Source: a virus
IMG/VR virus record: IMGVR_UViG_3300042453_001439
Location: 1-23,150 of that record
DNA: 23,150 nt
Reading direction: 5' to 3' (one strand)
Position numbers and translations under genes: made by a program. The notes beneath the pieces are model-generated. The model searched no databases, was not told the DNA's origin, and worked only from the letters and a program-made list of their open reading frames with translations. Shown piece after piece: positions 13,891 through 21,118 of the stretch (positions within the stretch are counted from its first letter, which is position 1; every line of letters begins with the position of its first letter).

Positions 13891-14815
13891 TTTGCTTCCT
13901 CATTTCCTCTGCTGCCGCGCGGGCATACTGCTCCGGCGTCAAGCCGAGCCGCTTTGCAAGGGTCAACGCCGACTGCGTCAGCACGATCTTCTTGGGCGCT
14001 GTGCTGCGCGTGGCCGGTGCCACCACGGACGCTTTCGCTGGCTTCTTCACCGAGGAAAACGCGCTCGGGAAGTTGTCGCGCAGCTCTGAGTCGATCCGTT
14101 GGAAGTACGCATCGTCCCGAGGGTCAACGCCTTCTTCCACAAGCTCCTCATGCAGCGCCATCGCAAAGTTCGTCAGCCGCTTGTTTTTGCCAAACCAAGG
14201 ATTGGCTTGCATCCACGCATTGGTTTTGGGATCGAGCTGCTGCGGCGCTTGCGCCGGGGACTGCTGCGCGGTTTGTACCTCATTCTGCTCCTGTTGTAAA
14301 GGGGCAGGTTTGAAATTACTGACACGCTCCAAGCGCATCTTCGCCGCAGTCATCGCCTCTTGCGCCTCGATGATGGCGTCGGTGTCGAACGCCTCGTGCG
14401 CCTCTTTCAGCTTGCGCTTGGCCTCGTCCAAGTCGGTCTGCGCAACCTTCTTGGCCTGCTCGACGAGCACTTGCTGACCCTGGCCCACCGTGCCTTGGAG
14501 CTTCTTGTTCTCGTTGAGCAGCGAGTTGACCAGTCGCGCAGCCTCATCGCGCTCGCGCTGCGCCGCTTCCTTGGCCCTGCGCTCCTCGTGATAGCCCTTG
14601 GAGAGGTGCTGAATGCGCTTGCGCACACTGTCGCCGTACTGCTCCAGTTCTTCGTCCGTGACCTCCGGCGGGGGGTCCTTCATGGGCGTGCGGCCCCGAT
14701 CCTCCGGCGGCGTATCGTCAACAACCTCGATCTCGGTGTCGCTTTCGACCTCGTAGTCGACCTTGGTGTCAGCCTTGTCGTTGCCCTGCTCGTCAGGGAA
14801 TTTGAAATCAGCCAT
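13883..14815 (-). CDS. Scaffold-like coiled-coil protein (310 aa)
   Basis: The N-terminal 60 residues are strongly acidic (KADTKVDYEVESDTEIEVVD, EVTDEELEQYGDSVRK). Residues about 60-165 form a long coiled coil (EERRAKEAAQRERDEAARLV, LDEAKRKLKEAHEAFDTDAI). A Gln/Pro-rich linker (EQNEVQTAQQSPAQAPQQ) leads to a helical second half (WMQANPWFGKNKRLTNFAMA) and a basic Ala/Lys/Thr-rich C-terminus. Acidic tail, long coil and basic end are the hallmarks of phage scaffolding proteins, which line the inside of the procapsid and leave before packaging. It has an AAGGAG ribosome binding site 7 nt before its ATG and sits between portal and capsid genes, as scaffolds do. No protease motif is seen. Confidence 0.75.
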   Translation of the reverse strand: MADFKFPDEQGNDKADTKVDYEVESDTEIEVVDDTPPEDRGRTPMKDPPPEVTDEELEQYGDSVRKRIQHLSKGYHEERRAKEAAQRERDEAARLVNSLLNENKKLQGTVGQGQQVLVEQAKKVAQTDLDEAKRKLKEAHEAFDTDAIIEAQEAMTAAKMRLERVSNFKPAPLQQEQNEVQTAQQSPAQAPQQLDPKTNAWMQANPWFGKNKRLTNFAMALHEELVEEGVDPRDDAYFQRIDSELRDNFPSAFSSVKKPAKASVVAPATRSTAPKKIVLTQSALTLAKRLGLTPEQYARAAAEEMRKQNG

Positions 14816-14826
14816 GTGTCCGCTCC

Positions 14827-15228
14827 TTATGCACGCTTGATGCCGCGCGGGTCTTGAACCACCGCTTCGACGGAGTCATCATTGATGATCCGCCACTCGG
14901 TTCCGTGGATCTTCAGTCGAGTGCCCGAGTTCGGGCGCACGAGCACGAAGTCTCCGACCTTGCACGACGGCCCGGAAGGGAACCGCAGGGGGTCTTTGTA
15001 GCAGTCCGGGCCCATTTTGGCCACGAACAGCACGGGGGACAGCACTTCTTCGTACTGCATCGTCTGTCCGGCCTTGGCCAGACCGCTCTCGTACTCCTGT
15101 TCTGCCTTCGGCACCATGCACAGAATGTGGTAGGTCGCCGGATCAGGCACTTGACGTGCTTTTTCGGCGTCAGTTTGAGGCAAAACAGACGTACTTCCCT
15201 CTGCATCCGCAAGGAGCAGTTCACTCAT
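14827..15228 (-). CDS. GroES-like co-chaperonin (133 aa)
   Basis: The second of two in-frame ATGs (15228) is chosen because GGAGA lies 6 nt upstream; the first ATG (15234) touches that GGAGA directly. The stop of the 62-aa gene lies inside the start region, giving an 8-nt overlap. The protein begins MSELLLADAEGSTSVLPQTD. Its middle has the co-chaperonin beta-barrel signature: SPVLFVAKMGPDCYKDPLRF, then CKVGDFVLVRPNSGTRLKI and WRIINDDSVEAVV, which parallels the V-G-D-x-V-L-V...I-x-x-x-x-Y/W-x-I-x-x-D-x-V-x-A GroES C-terminal pattern. Phage-encoded GroES homologues such as T4 gp31 help the host chaperonin fold capsid protein, which fits its place beside scaffold and capsid genes. The N-terminal 40 residues are an extension beyond the core fold. 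Confidence 0.7.
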   Translation of the reverse strand: MSELLLADAEGSTSVLPQTDAEKARQVPDPATYHILCMVPKAEQEYESGLAKAGQTMQYEEVLSPVLFVAKMGPDCYKDPLRFPSGPSCKVGDFVLVRPNSGTRLKIHGTEWRIINDDSVEAVVQDPRGIKRA

Positions 15229-15409
15229 CGCCATTCTCCAATTTACGCACAAGGTCGTTGATTACCATCTCGGCAAAGGAAAGACCTCGGATTTCCCCTG
15301 CGAGTCCTTTGTATGCGGGAAAGTCGTCTGCTTTACCCCCGCACAGCGCCGCCTCAAGCGACTGGCGCTTCCACACGATCTCTTTGAGCGCCGCCTCGAA
15401 CACGTTCAT
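15221..15409 (-). CDS. Small helical protein after portal (62 aa)
   Basis: The product reads MNVFEAALKEIVWKRQSLEA and ends LSFAEMVINDLVRKLENGDE. It is a short, mostly helical protein with conserved-looking Gly-Gly-Lys-Ala-Asp and Tyr-Lys-Gly segments in the middle. The ATG overlaps the stop of the portal gene (ATGA), and its own stop lies within the start of the GroES-like gene, so the three are translationally coupled. I recall similar 60-65-residue genes between portal and head genes in other phages but no function. A portal- or assembly-associated accessory protein is the simplest inference. Confidence 0.7.
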   Translation of the reverse strand: MNVFEAALKEIVWKRQSLEAALCGGKADDFPAYKGLAGEIRGLSFAEMVINDLVRKLENGDE

Positions 15410-17835
15410 TTGGCCGGTCCTTTAGGCTGCGGGCGCGGCTTCATCATGCTCTTGGCCATGTCGGCCTGGATGCGTTTGTCGCCTTGCCGCTCCTGGGACT
15501 GGAGCCGTGCACCCTCCTTGCGCGCGTCCAGCGCGAGTCGCTGGCCCTCAAGCTGCAACTTCTGCTGCGAGATGGTGAAGTCGCGCTGGCTGTCGGCCTC
15601 CTTGCGCTGCAACTCCTGCGCCTTGAGCTGAAGCTCCTGCATCTGCATCTGGACCGTCGGGTCCATCGCCTGCTGTTGGGCCTGCATCTGGGCGGCGGCA
15701 GCTTGGTTCTGGAGCATCGTGCGCTGCGCGGCAGCGGCGATGAGCGGGGCCAGGGCCTTCTCATCCGCCGGGGCGATGGGCGCCTGTGAGTCCTCGTCCA
15801 GCGCGGGCAGCGGCACGCCCAGCGCCTGCTCGACCTGCGCGCGGTACGCGAACGCGGCGTGCTCCGCAATGTGCGCCATGAGCGCGGCCATCATCTGCTG
15901 CGCCATCGGGTTCTGCCCCAGCGTGGCTGCGATCTTCGGGTCCTGCATGAACGACTGGTGCACCATGATGTGCGCCTCGTGGTCTTGGTACGCGAACGCC
16001 TTGACGGGCGTGCCCATGAGCACATGCATGTTCTCGGTGACCGGGTCCTGTGGCTTCTGGTCCTCGGGCAGCGCGACCAGCTTGTCGGCGTTCTTGATCC
16101 CGATGACCTCCAGCATCCCTCGGTGGAGCTGCGGCATGTTGTAGATCTGCGGCGCGGTGCTGGCAAGCTGCAACACAGCTTGGTACTGCGCGATCCGCTG
16201 CGCCATCGTGGCCGCGTTGGGGTCGCTGACCGGGATGATCTCGACGATGTCGTAGTCGCTCTGCTTGGCCCTGCGCGGGGCGCCTTCGGGCTCGTAGCTG
16301 TACTCCGGTGGGGTGTCTTCCCGGATGAGCTTCTTCAGCAGCTTGAACTCCATCCGCAAGCTGGCGTGGACCCGAGCCTGCACGGCGCTCATCGTCTTGA
16401 GCTGGCGCTCCAGCAGCGCCAGCGTGGTGCCCACCGGCGCCTCGGAGGACATGTCGGAGATCTTCAGGTCCCCGATGGCCGCAAGCCTGCGCCCCTCGTC
16501 CGTGATGCGCTCCAGCAGACCTGCGAGCACCTGCGACGGCTCCTTGTAGGGCAGCGGCATGATGTTGTCGCGCACCACGCCGGAGGGCACGTCGACGTCC
16601 CTGAACTCGCCCGGGGCGATGGGGGTGTCGTCACCTTTGATCCGCAGCCCCCGGGACTTCAACCCCCCGGGCAGGTTGCTCAGCGTGCCTGCATCGACCA
16701 GTTGCCGGATGATGGACGTGCCGCCGCGCGCGTAGCCGCCGATGATGTGGAAGAAGCCCAGCCCGTATGCCCCGAAGCCCGGGATGTACGTGTACTGCAC
16801 GAAGTGTTGCTGTTTCTGGTGGCTGTCGTCGGCCTCGTCCCAGTTGCGCCTGACGGCCAACACCTGCTGCGTGCCCCTCTCCAGCGTGACCACGTAGGGC
16901 AGCGCCACGCCGTTCTCGTCCTCATGCCCGGGCATGTCGTAGTCGACGTGGATCTCCAGCAACTGGTAGCGGTTGTCCTCGTTGAGCGCGTACCCCTCTT
17001 CCTCGGCTTTCTTCTTCTCGATGTCGGTGACGATGTGCTCAGGCTCGCCCAGCTCCACGTCGCGGTAGAACCCCGCCACTTGCAGCTTCTTGACCTCGTT
17101 CTTGGTCTTGCGCATGAGGTGCGTCACGCGCTCGGCGGTGTACACGTTGGCCGCGCCGTAGGGGATGATGAGGTCTTCTGCGGGGATGTACGGCGCTTCG
17201 GGGTTCTTCTGCCCGGGCACCTTGTAGAGCTTCTTGAACGCCGCACCCACGAGCCCCAGGGAGAACAACATCCGCTCGTGCTCCGGGCGGTACGACACCA
17301 TCTCTTCGGTCAGGCGGTAGTTCATGTCCTCACGGACGCGCTCCGCAGCCTCCTCCTTCAGGCGGTTGGTCGCCCCGACGATCTGCGTCTTCACCGGACC
17401 TTGCGCGGGGAACGTCTCGGTGATCATCTCGGATTGGAACCGTATGGCGGCCTCGGCCAGCAGCGGGCTGTACACCCCGCACGCGCCGCTCCAGGGCTCG
17501 GTGCGCTCCTCGTACCGCAGCCCCAGCACCTCCAGCCCGTCGATGTAGGCTTGCGCCCAGTCCTTGCGGCTGTTGATGTCAGCGTCCACCATCTCCAGCA
17601 GGTCACTCGCCAAGGCCTGTAGGGCGTCCTCAGGCATCGTTTCGGCGAGGTTGGCACCGAACTCCTCCGGACCCGCTGCGTCGGGCTCCAGCGTGATCTC
17701 CAGGCCGTCCACGCCGACCGTGACGCTGTCCGGGTTCTCGATCTCGATCTCCAACACACCGGGGTCGTCCGCGCTGGGCTCGGGCAGCAGCGAGAAGGGG
17801 GAGGGCGTCAGGGCCCGGTCGATGTTCGTTGCCAT
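15406..17835 (-). CDS. Portal protein (809 aa)
   Basis: A large 809-aa protein whose size, order and content fit the dodecameric portal of short-tailed phages (P22 gp1-like scale). The N-terminus is acidic (EIEIENPDSVTVGVDG and AETMPEDALQALASDLLEMV). Residues about 90-130 contain DWAQAYIDGLEVLGLRYEER followed by EPWSGACGVYSPLLAEAAIR, a typical portal clip-and-stem region. A long mixed core follows (EEMVSYRPEHERMLFSLGLV, FVQYTYIPGFGAYGLGFFHI, GLKSRGLRIKGDDTPIAPGE, LAGLLERITDEGRRLAAIGD). The last 120 residues are a Gln/Ala-rich coiled coil (MQAQQQAMDP, LQLKAQELQRKEADSQRD), probably a barrel. It has an AAGGA ribosome binding site and is followed by a 4-nt overlap with the 62-aa gene. Function is docking of terminase and formation of the DNA channel. 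Confidence 0.9.
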   Translation of the reverse strand: MATNIDRALTPSPFSLLPEPSADDPGVLEIEIENPDSVTVGVDGLEITLEPDAAGPEEFGANLAETMPEDALQALASDLLEMVDADINSRKDWAQAYIDGLEVLGLRYEERTEPWSGACGVYSPLLAEAAIRFQSEMITETFPAQGPVKTQIVGATNRLKEEAAERVREDMNYRLTEEMVSYRPEHERMLFSLGLVGAAFKKLYKVPGQKNPEAPYIPAEDLIIPYGAANVYTAERVTHLMRKTKNEVKKLQVAGFYRDVELGEPEHIVTDIEKKKAEEEGYALNEDNRYQLLEIHVDYDMPGHEDENGVALPYVVTLERGTQQVLAVRRNWDEADDSHQKQQHFVQYTYIPGFGAYGLGFFHIIGGYARGGTSIIRQLVDAGTLSNLPGGLKSRGLRIKGDDTPIAPGEFRDVDVPSGVVRDNIMPLPYKEPSQVLAGLLERITDEGRRLAAIGDLKISDMSSEAPVGTTLALLERQLKTMSAVQARVHASLRMEFKLLKKLIREDTPPEYSYEPEGAPRRAKQSDYDIVEIIPVSDPNAATMAQRIAQYQAVLQLASTAPQIYNMPQLHRGMLEVIGIKNADKLVALPEDQKPQDPVTENMHVLMGTPVKAFAYQDHEAHIMVHQSFMQDPKIAATLGQNPMAQQMMAALMAHIAEHAAFAYRAQVEQALGVPLPALDEDSQAPIAPADEKALAPLIAAAAQRTMLQNQAAAAQMQAQQQAMDPTVQMQMQELQLKAQELQRKEADSQRDFTISQQKLQLEGQRLALDARKEGARLQSQERQGDKRIQADMAKSMMKPRPQPKGPAK

Positions 17836-17844
17836 GATGGGTCC

Positions 17845-18588
17845 TTAAATCAGTTTCACGTTACCGCCGCCGTTGAAACCCAACGATTTTTTCGTTTTTT
17901 CAAGCAGCGATTGTGCGGTATTTTTTTCAGGCTGGCGTGTGTACGGCGGCAAATCGCGCGCGTCAAGACGCGTTTGGCGAAGCCCTGTGATGGCGTTATA
18001 TGTCTCGCGCACGTCGCGGTCTTTGAACAGCGTTTTGCGCAACTGAGGGTCTTTTGTAAGATCCACACCGAGCGTTTGCTCGATCGCCGCTAAATCTGCC
18101 AACTGCTCGTAGAGCAGCACTTCTGGCTTGTTGTTTTTGAGCAAGTTTTTGTCAAAATAACCGCTGCTAAACCCGTATTTTTCTTTGAGATAAGGCGCAG
18201 CCGCCATTGCCGCCAGCACAAACTTGTTGCGAGCATCGGGTTTGCCCAGCAACTCGTCAAATTTTTGGTTGATTGCCTGCGGATGCCCAAGCTGTTTCTT
18301 GGCCATCAAATGTTCGGCCTCGTGCGCAAAAGTGCTGGGTGCCGCGCCCGGTCTGGCAAAAACAGCCCCACGCGCTGCTCGATTTTGTTCTTTTTGGGAA
18401 AGACGTGGGTCTGACAGTACAAACCCCCGAACGTTTGTGTTTTGAAGTTGCGGCGCAGTGTAGGCAACTAGGTCCGCAATCCCCGCAGTGCCAGCAGGCA
18501 TTCCTTGCGTAGAAATTTCGTCTAGCGTCGCGGGTGAAAAGCCTGCTTTGACAAGCATGGCCAGCGTTTGCGCGTCAAGTTTGTCCAT
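17845..18588 (-). CDS. Zincin-like HExxH protein between terminase and portal (247 aa)
   Basis: The product contains TFAHEAEHLMAKKQLGHP with the zincin metal-binding motif HExxH (H89-E90-A91-E92-H93). The Leu-Met after it fits the metal-binding helix. Possible third ligands are H102 or the acidic residues of the later YEQLADLAAIEQ segment, but none is certain. A GAGGAG ribosome binding site lies 4 nt before the ATG. Base composition is noticeably more AT-rich than the flanking terminase and portal genes, with runs such as TTTTTTC and more A/T-ended codons, which suggests later acquisition (a moron-like insertion) or relaxed selection. It might be a prohead or virion-borne protease or a peptidoglycan or host-protein peptidase. 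The motif is seen; activity is inference and unproven. Confidence 0.6.
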   Translation of the reverse strand: MDKLDAQTLAMLVKAGFSPATLDEISTQGMPAGTAGIADLVAYTAPQLQNTNVRGFVLSDPRLSQKEQNRAARGAVFARPGAAPSTFAHEAEHLMAKKQLGHPQAINQKFDELLGKPDARNKFVLAAMAAAPYLKEKYGFSSGYFDKNLLKNNKPEVLLYEQLADLAAIEQTLGVDLTKDPQLRKTLFKDRDVRETYNAITGLRQTRLDARDLPPYTRQPEKNTAQSLLEKTKKSLGFNGGGNVKLI

Positions 18589-18598
18589 GTCTGGCTCC

Positions 18599-20152
18599 TC
18601 AGTAGTACGCCACTTTTCTGAAACTGCGGAACTCCGGCGGGTCGTCCGGTGCGTCCGACGGCAGGCCGATGAACCCGCCCATGCGCAAGCGCATCAGGGC
18701 TTGTATGCATGTGTCCACATAGTCGTCGTGGTCCCCTGCGGGGAACGCTGCGACCTCCTCAATGACCTCCTTGGCCCACCTAGTATCGGGGGCCCACACA
18801 CGGCCCGAGACAAAGATGTCCGACACGGAGTTCAACCGCGCCATTTTGTCTGATTTTGTGCCGACTTTACCTCTTGATGGCGAAAACTCCGACACCGGCA
18901 CGCCTGTTGCGCGCAGCTCCTGTATCAACGGAGCGCCTGCGGCCTTTTTCTCGACCAGACAGGTGTCGGGTTGCCACTCCTTGTAGTACTCCAACGCTCG
19001 CTTTTTTAGATCCGGGAACGTCCATCGGTACTTGATGGCGTCCAGCAGGATAATATGCGCGTTGTTGTTGTCGTCCTCGTTGAACCACACACCCCACGTC
19101 GTGCAGGCGCTGTAGTCAGCGGCAGTTTTTGTCTCGTGCGCGGTGTCCCACGACTGGATGATGTAGTCGCACTTGGGCGGTTTGTCTCGCTCCCAGAGCC
19201 GCCAGTGCTCGCGCCGGATGACTGCCGCCACCTCGCTGGTGGGGTTCTGCTGGTACTGCGCTTGCCAGAAGCGCGGGTCCATACCTGCGCGCTTGGCCTG
19301 CAACTGCTCCAGGGGCCACTGCCCCGGCCACAGACTCTTCTCCTCGTCGGTGTTCTCGTTGAGGATGGCGGGCAGCTCGACGATCTCCCAAGGAGTGGCG
19401 TCGGGGTTCTTGATCTGGTGGCTGATCAACTGGCCCGTGAGGTCAATCTGCGACCACCGCGTCATGATCACGATGATCGCCCCGTTGGGCATCAGGCGCT
19501 GCAAAGGGCCGGTCTGGAACCAGTTCCACGCCGCGTCGAAGGGCGTGCGTGTGCCCGCCTTCAGGTCCTGCTCCGAGTGCGGGTCGTCAATGACGAACAG
19601 GTCCGCGCCCCGGCCTGCGATGCTGCCGCCCACACCCACGGCGTAGTACTGCCCGCCCGATGCGGTCGACCACTTGCCCGAAGCCTTCTGATCATCGGCC
19701 ACCTTGGTGCCGGAGAAGATCTGCTGGTAGTCCTCGGTCTCGATGAGGTTTCTGATGCGCCGCCCGAAGTCCTCCGACAAGGAGGAGGTGTGCGTGCCCA
19801 TGATGATCTTCTTCTCGGGGAAGCGTCCGAGGAAGTACGACGGGAACAAGAACGAGGAGAACTCCGACTTGCCCATGCGAGGCGCGATGTTGATGATCAC
19901 GCGTGTCTTCTCGCCCCTGACCACGGCGTCGAAGATCTGCGCCAGCTTGCGGTGGTGCGGCCCCTCCTTGAACCCCGGGTAGATGGCGTGGGCGTAGCCC
20001 AGCAGACCTGTGCGTGCGGCGCTGAGCTTGGCGCGCTTCTCGCGCTCCTCCAGCAGGTCGAACAGCTCGGCCTTCTCCTTGGCCGTCATCGTGGGCAACG
20101 CGCGCTGGAGCGCAGCGGCCTCTGCCGGGGTCAGGAAGTCAGGGAACTTCAC
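18599..20152 (-). CDS. terL: Terminase large subunit (517 aa)
   Basis: The 517-aa chain has the two-domain motor-nuclease layout of TerL. The ATPase domain carries a Walker A-type motif (INIAPRMGKSEF, residues about 87-98), a Walker B (DLFVIDDPHSEQ, about 184-195) and a coupling motif (IIVIMTRWSQID, about 226-237). The RNase H-like nuclease domain shows acidic residues in SWDTAHE (D336), in LVEKKAAG (E401) and in GDHDDYVD (D474, D476, D477), the usual three-metal-ligand pattern. The start is GTG and overlaps the TerS stop by 4 nt (GTGA), giving coupled synthesis. Length and motif spacing suit headful or cos-type terminases with a gp17-like nuclease fold. It packages DNA into the prohead through the portal. 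Confidence 0.95.
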   Translation of the reverse strand: MKFPDFLTPAEAAALQRALPTMTAKEKAELFDLLEEREKRAKLSAARTGLLGYAHAIYPGFKEGPHHRKLAQIFDAVVRGEKTRVIINIAPRMGKSEFSSFLFPSYFLGRFPEKKIIMGTHTSSLSEDFGRRIRNLIETEDYQQIFSGTKVADDQKASGKWSTASGGQYYAVGVGGSIAGRGADLFVIDDPHSEQDLKAGTRTPFDAAWNWFQTGPLQRLMPNGAIIVIMTRWSQIDLTGQLISHQIKNPDATPWEIVELPAILNENTDEEKSLWPGQWPLEQLQAKRAGMDPRFWQAQYQQNPTSEVAAVIRREHWRLWERDKPPKCDYIIQSWDTAHETKTAADYSACTTWGVWFNEDDNNNAHIILLDAIKYRWTFPDLKKRALEYYKEWQPDTCLVEKKAAGAPLIQELRATGVPVSEFSPSRGKVGTKSDKMARLNSVSDIFVSGRVWAPDTRWAKEVIEEVAAFPAGDHDDYVDTCIQALMRLRMGGFIGLPSDAPDDPPEFRSFRKVAYY

Positions 20153-20748
20153 GAGGCGCCAGCCTCGACGGCTACGCCGCCGTCGCCGACGGCAACGACA
20201 TCGGACACCGAGACGTCCGTCACGGACATGAACCGCGCAAGCTTCTCCTTGATCTTGGCGTCCAACTCGGCGTCGTTGACGCCGGTCTTCTTGACCTCCA
20301 CCCGGTCGGTGAACAACGCCACCTCGGTGACGCGCCCCAACATCTCCAGTGCACGCAAGCGGATGCGCGGGTCGGGGTTTTTTGTCTCCTCCAAGATCTG
20401 CGACACCGCGTAGCCGCGCAACTCTCGCGCCTGCTCGACGAACGCCCAGTCGTAGGCGGTCAGCATGCCTACAAGGTGGCGCACCGCCGGGGGTGTCTTC
20501 AACTGCAACAGCGCAGCGTGCTGATCTGGCGTCGGGGTCGACGTCGTGACCGCTGTGAAGGCCTGTTGTGCCAGCGAAGCGGCAAGCTGTGCGTCGGCGG
20601 AGTCTTCGGTGGGTGCGCCCACAGCGGTGAGCCAGTCGAGTGTCCCCTGTTGTGCGGCCACAAGATCTGGCGCAGACACCCGCGACACCGGCACTACGTG
20701 GTCGGCGCTTTCGATGGGGGGTTCGAAATCGAGGAGGTGTTCCAGCAT
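20149..20748 (-). CDS. terS: Terminase small subunit, probable (199 aa)
   Basis: The gene directly precedes TerL and overlaps it by 4 nt, the standard position of the small terminase subunit. The start is set at the ATG 20748 (MLEHLLDFEPPIESADHVVP); a TTG 66 nt upstream (20814) would extend into the plus-strand promoter/RNA region and is unlikely. Neither start has a strong Shine-Dalgarno. The second half contains LRGYAVSQILEETKNPDPRI and RLRALEMLGRVTEVALFTDR, a helical pattern I recall from small terminase-type proteins of aquatic phages, followed by a basic helical stretch (AELDAKIKEKLARFMS) and a Val/Gly-rich end. A weak minus-strand promoter candidate (GGGACA, 17 nt, TAGTAT at 20819-20847) lies upstream. 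DNA binding at the packaging site is the expected role. Confidence 0.7.
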   Translation of the reverse strand: MLEHLLDFEPPIESADHVVPVSRVSAPDLVAAQQGTLDWLTAVGAPTEDSADAQLAASLAQQAFTAVTTSTPTPDQHAALLQLKTPPAVRHLVGMLTAYDWAFVEQARELRGYAVSQILEETKNPDPRIRLRALEMLGRVTEVALFTDRVEVKKTGVNDAELDAKIKEKLARFMSVTDVSVSDVVAVGDGGVAVEAGAS

Positions 20749-20794
20749 ATGTCGCAGGGCCGCATCAAAACGCCCCAGTGCGCGCAGTGTAGCG

Positions 20795-20823
20795 TTGCAA
20801 CCTGCTCGCCGCAAGCCTATACT
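20795..20823 (+). promoter_or_regulatory. Sigma70-type promoter of the small RNA candidate
   Basis: TTGCAA (20795-20800) and TATACT (20818-20823) are separated by exactly 17 nt and both are close to consensus (TTGACA, TATAAT). It points to the plus strand, away from the minus-strand packaging genes, and the transcript would start near 20829. No coding sequence follows before the strong terminator. Confidence 0.55.
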
Positions 20824-20828
20824 ACAAA

Positions 20829-20876
20829 GGCTTCTGTGCCTTGTCCCGGGTTGAGCTTGCTCCCCGGGATTTTTTT
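20829..20876 (+). ncRNA. Candidate stand-alone small RNA (about 48 nt)
   Basis: A promoter-like pair ends at 20823 and an intrinsic terminator ends at 20876, with nothing coding between them, so the transcript would be about 48 nt. It would begin with a short hairpin (AAGGC 827-831 with GCCTT 838-842, partly included) and end in a longer compound stem and seven U. The RNA lies in the gap between two divergent transcription units. No known family is recognised; the transcript and its start are predicted only. Confidence 0.4.
20844..20876 (+). terminator. Strong intrinsic terminator on the plus strand
   Basis: TCCCGGG (20844-20850) pairs with CCCGGGA (20863-20869), and inside the loop GAGC (20853-20856) pairs with GCTC (20859-20862). 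Seven T follow at 20870-20876. This is a clear Rho-independent terminator reading rightward, in a region where no plus-strand gene lies to the left. Confidence 0.8.
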
Positions 20877-20910
20877 ATGTATACGTGTCAAACACTAGAC
20901 AGTGTGTAAG

Positions 20911-21030
20911 GTATTTTTGTAGAAATTTTGTAAAAATTTTATTTTTGTTTTAGAAAAGGGCGATTTTTGTAAAAATTGTGATTTTTACTATTTTTGTGGT
21001 TTTGTAAAAATTGCAGTTTTTACAAAAATT
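20911..21030. repeat. AT-rich block with repeated TTTTGTAAAAATT motifs and inverted repeats
   Basis: The motif TTTTGTAAAAATT occurs at 20926-20938, 20965-20977 and 21000-21012, with a degenerate copy (TTTTGTAGAAATT) at 20915-20927. On the opposite strand TTTTGTAAAAA lies at 21017-21027. The last pair forms a perfect 11-bp inverted repeat (21000-21010 with 21017-21027) around a TTGCAG loop. A second perfect 8-bp inverted repeat, GTAAAAAT-TGTG-ATTTTTAC, lies at 20969-20988. The tract is extremely A/T-rich between GC-rich flanks, as expected for operators, an origin or a DNA-unwinding element. Position between two divergent transcription units favours a regulatory or replication role. Confidence 0.6.
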
Positions 21031-21038
21031 GTTATTAT
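21011..21038 (+). promoter_or_regulatory. Possible early promoter of the plus-strand small genes
   Basis: TTGCAG (21011-21016) and TATTAT (21033-21038) are separated by 16 nt and both partly fit sigma70 boxes. The -35 box is exactly the loop of the 11-bp inverted repeat, so a protein bound to the repeat would cover it. The -10 matches TATAAT at four of six positions, so this is tentative. Confidence 0.35.
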
Positions 21039-21118
21039 GGTTGTGGATTAGTGTTTATATTATGTCGCGTATCAGCCCTGCACAGGGGGGTGGTGGGGAG
21101 GGGTGGGGTCGCCGCAGC

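Noticed and set aside
11542-14313. Open plus-strand frame of 923 codons opposite capsid, decoration and scaffold genes
   Set aside because: It lies opposite well-supported minus-strand genes with ribosome binding sites, and its translation is an Arg/Val/His-rich sequence typical of antisense frames in GC-rich DNA; no matching domain.
15859-17622. Open plus-strand frame of 587 codons opposite portal
   Set aside because: Shadow of the portal gene in GC-rich DNA, no ribosome binding site, composition of low-complexity Val/His/Arg.
19055-20413. Open plus-strand frame of 452 codons opposite the terminase genes
   Set aside because: Antisense to terL with all its motifs on the other strand; no ribosome binding site and no recognisable domain.
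20749-20814. Longer N-terminus of the small terminase from a TTG at 20814
   Set aside because: It would overlap the plus-strand promoter and has no ribosome binding site; the ATG at 20748 is simpler.
20886-20891. TTGACA on the minus strand as a promoter for terS
   Set aside because: No -10 box at 16-18 nt; the A-run and terminator stem lie there instead. The weaker GGGACA/TAGTAT pair is only mentioned with terS.
21073-21113. G-rich run as a G-quadruplex element
   Set aside because: G-runs exist but are part of a generally GC-rich hairpin region; no independent support.
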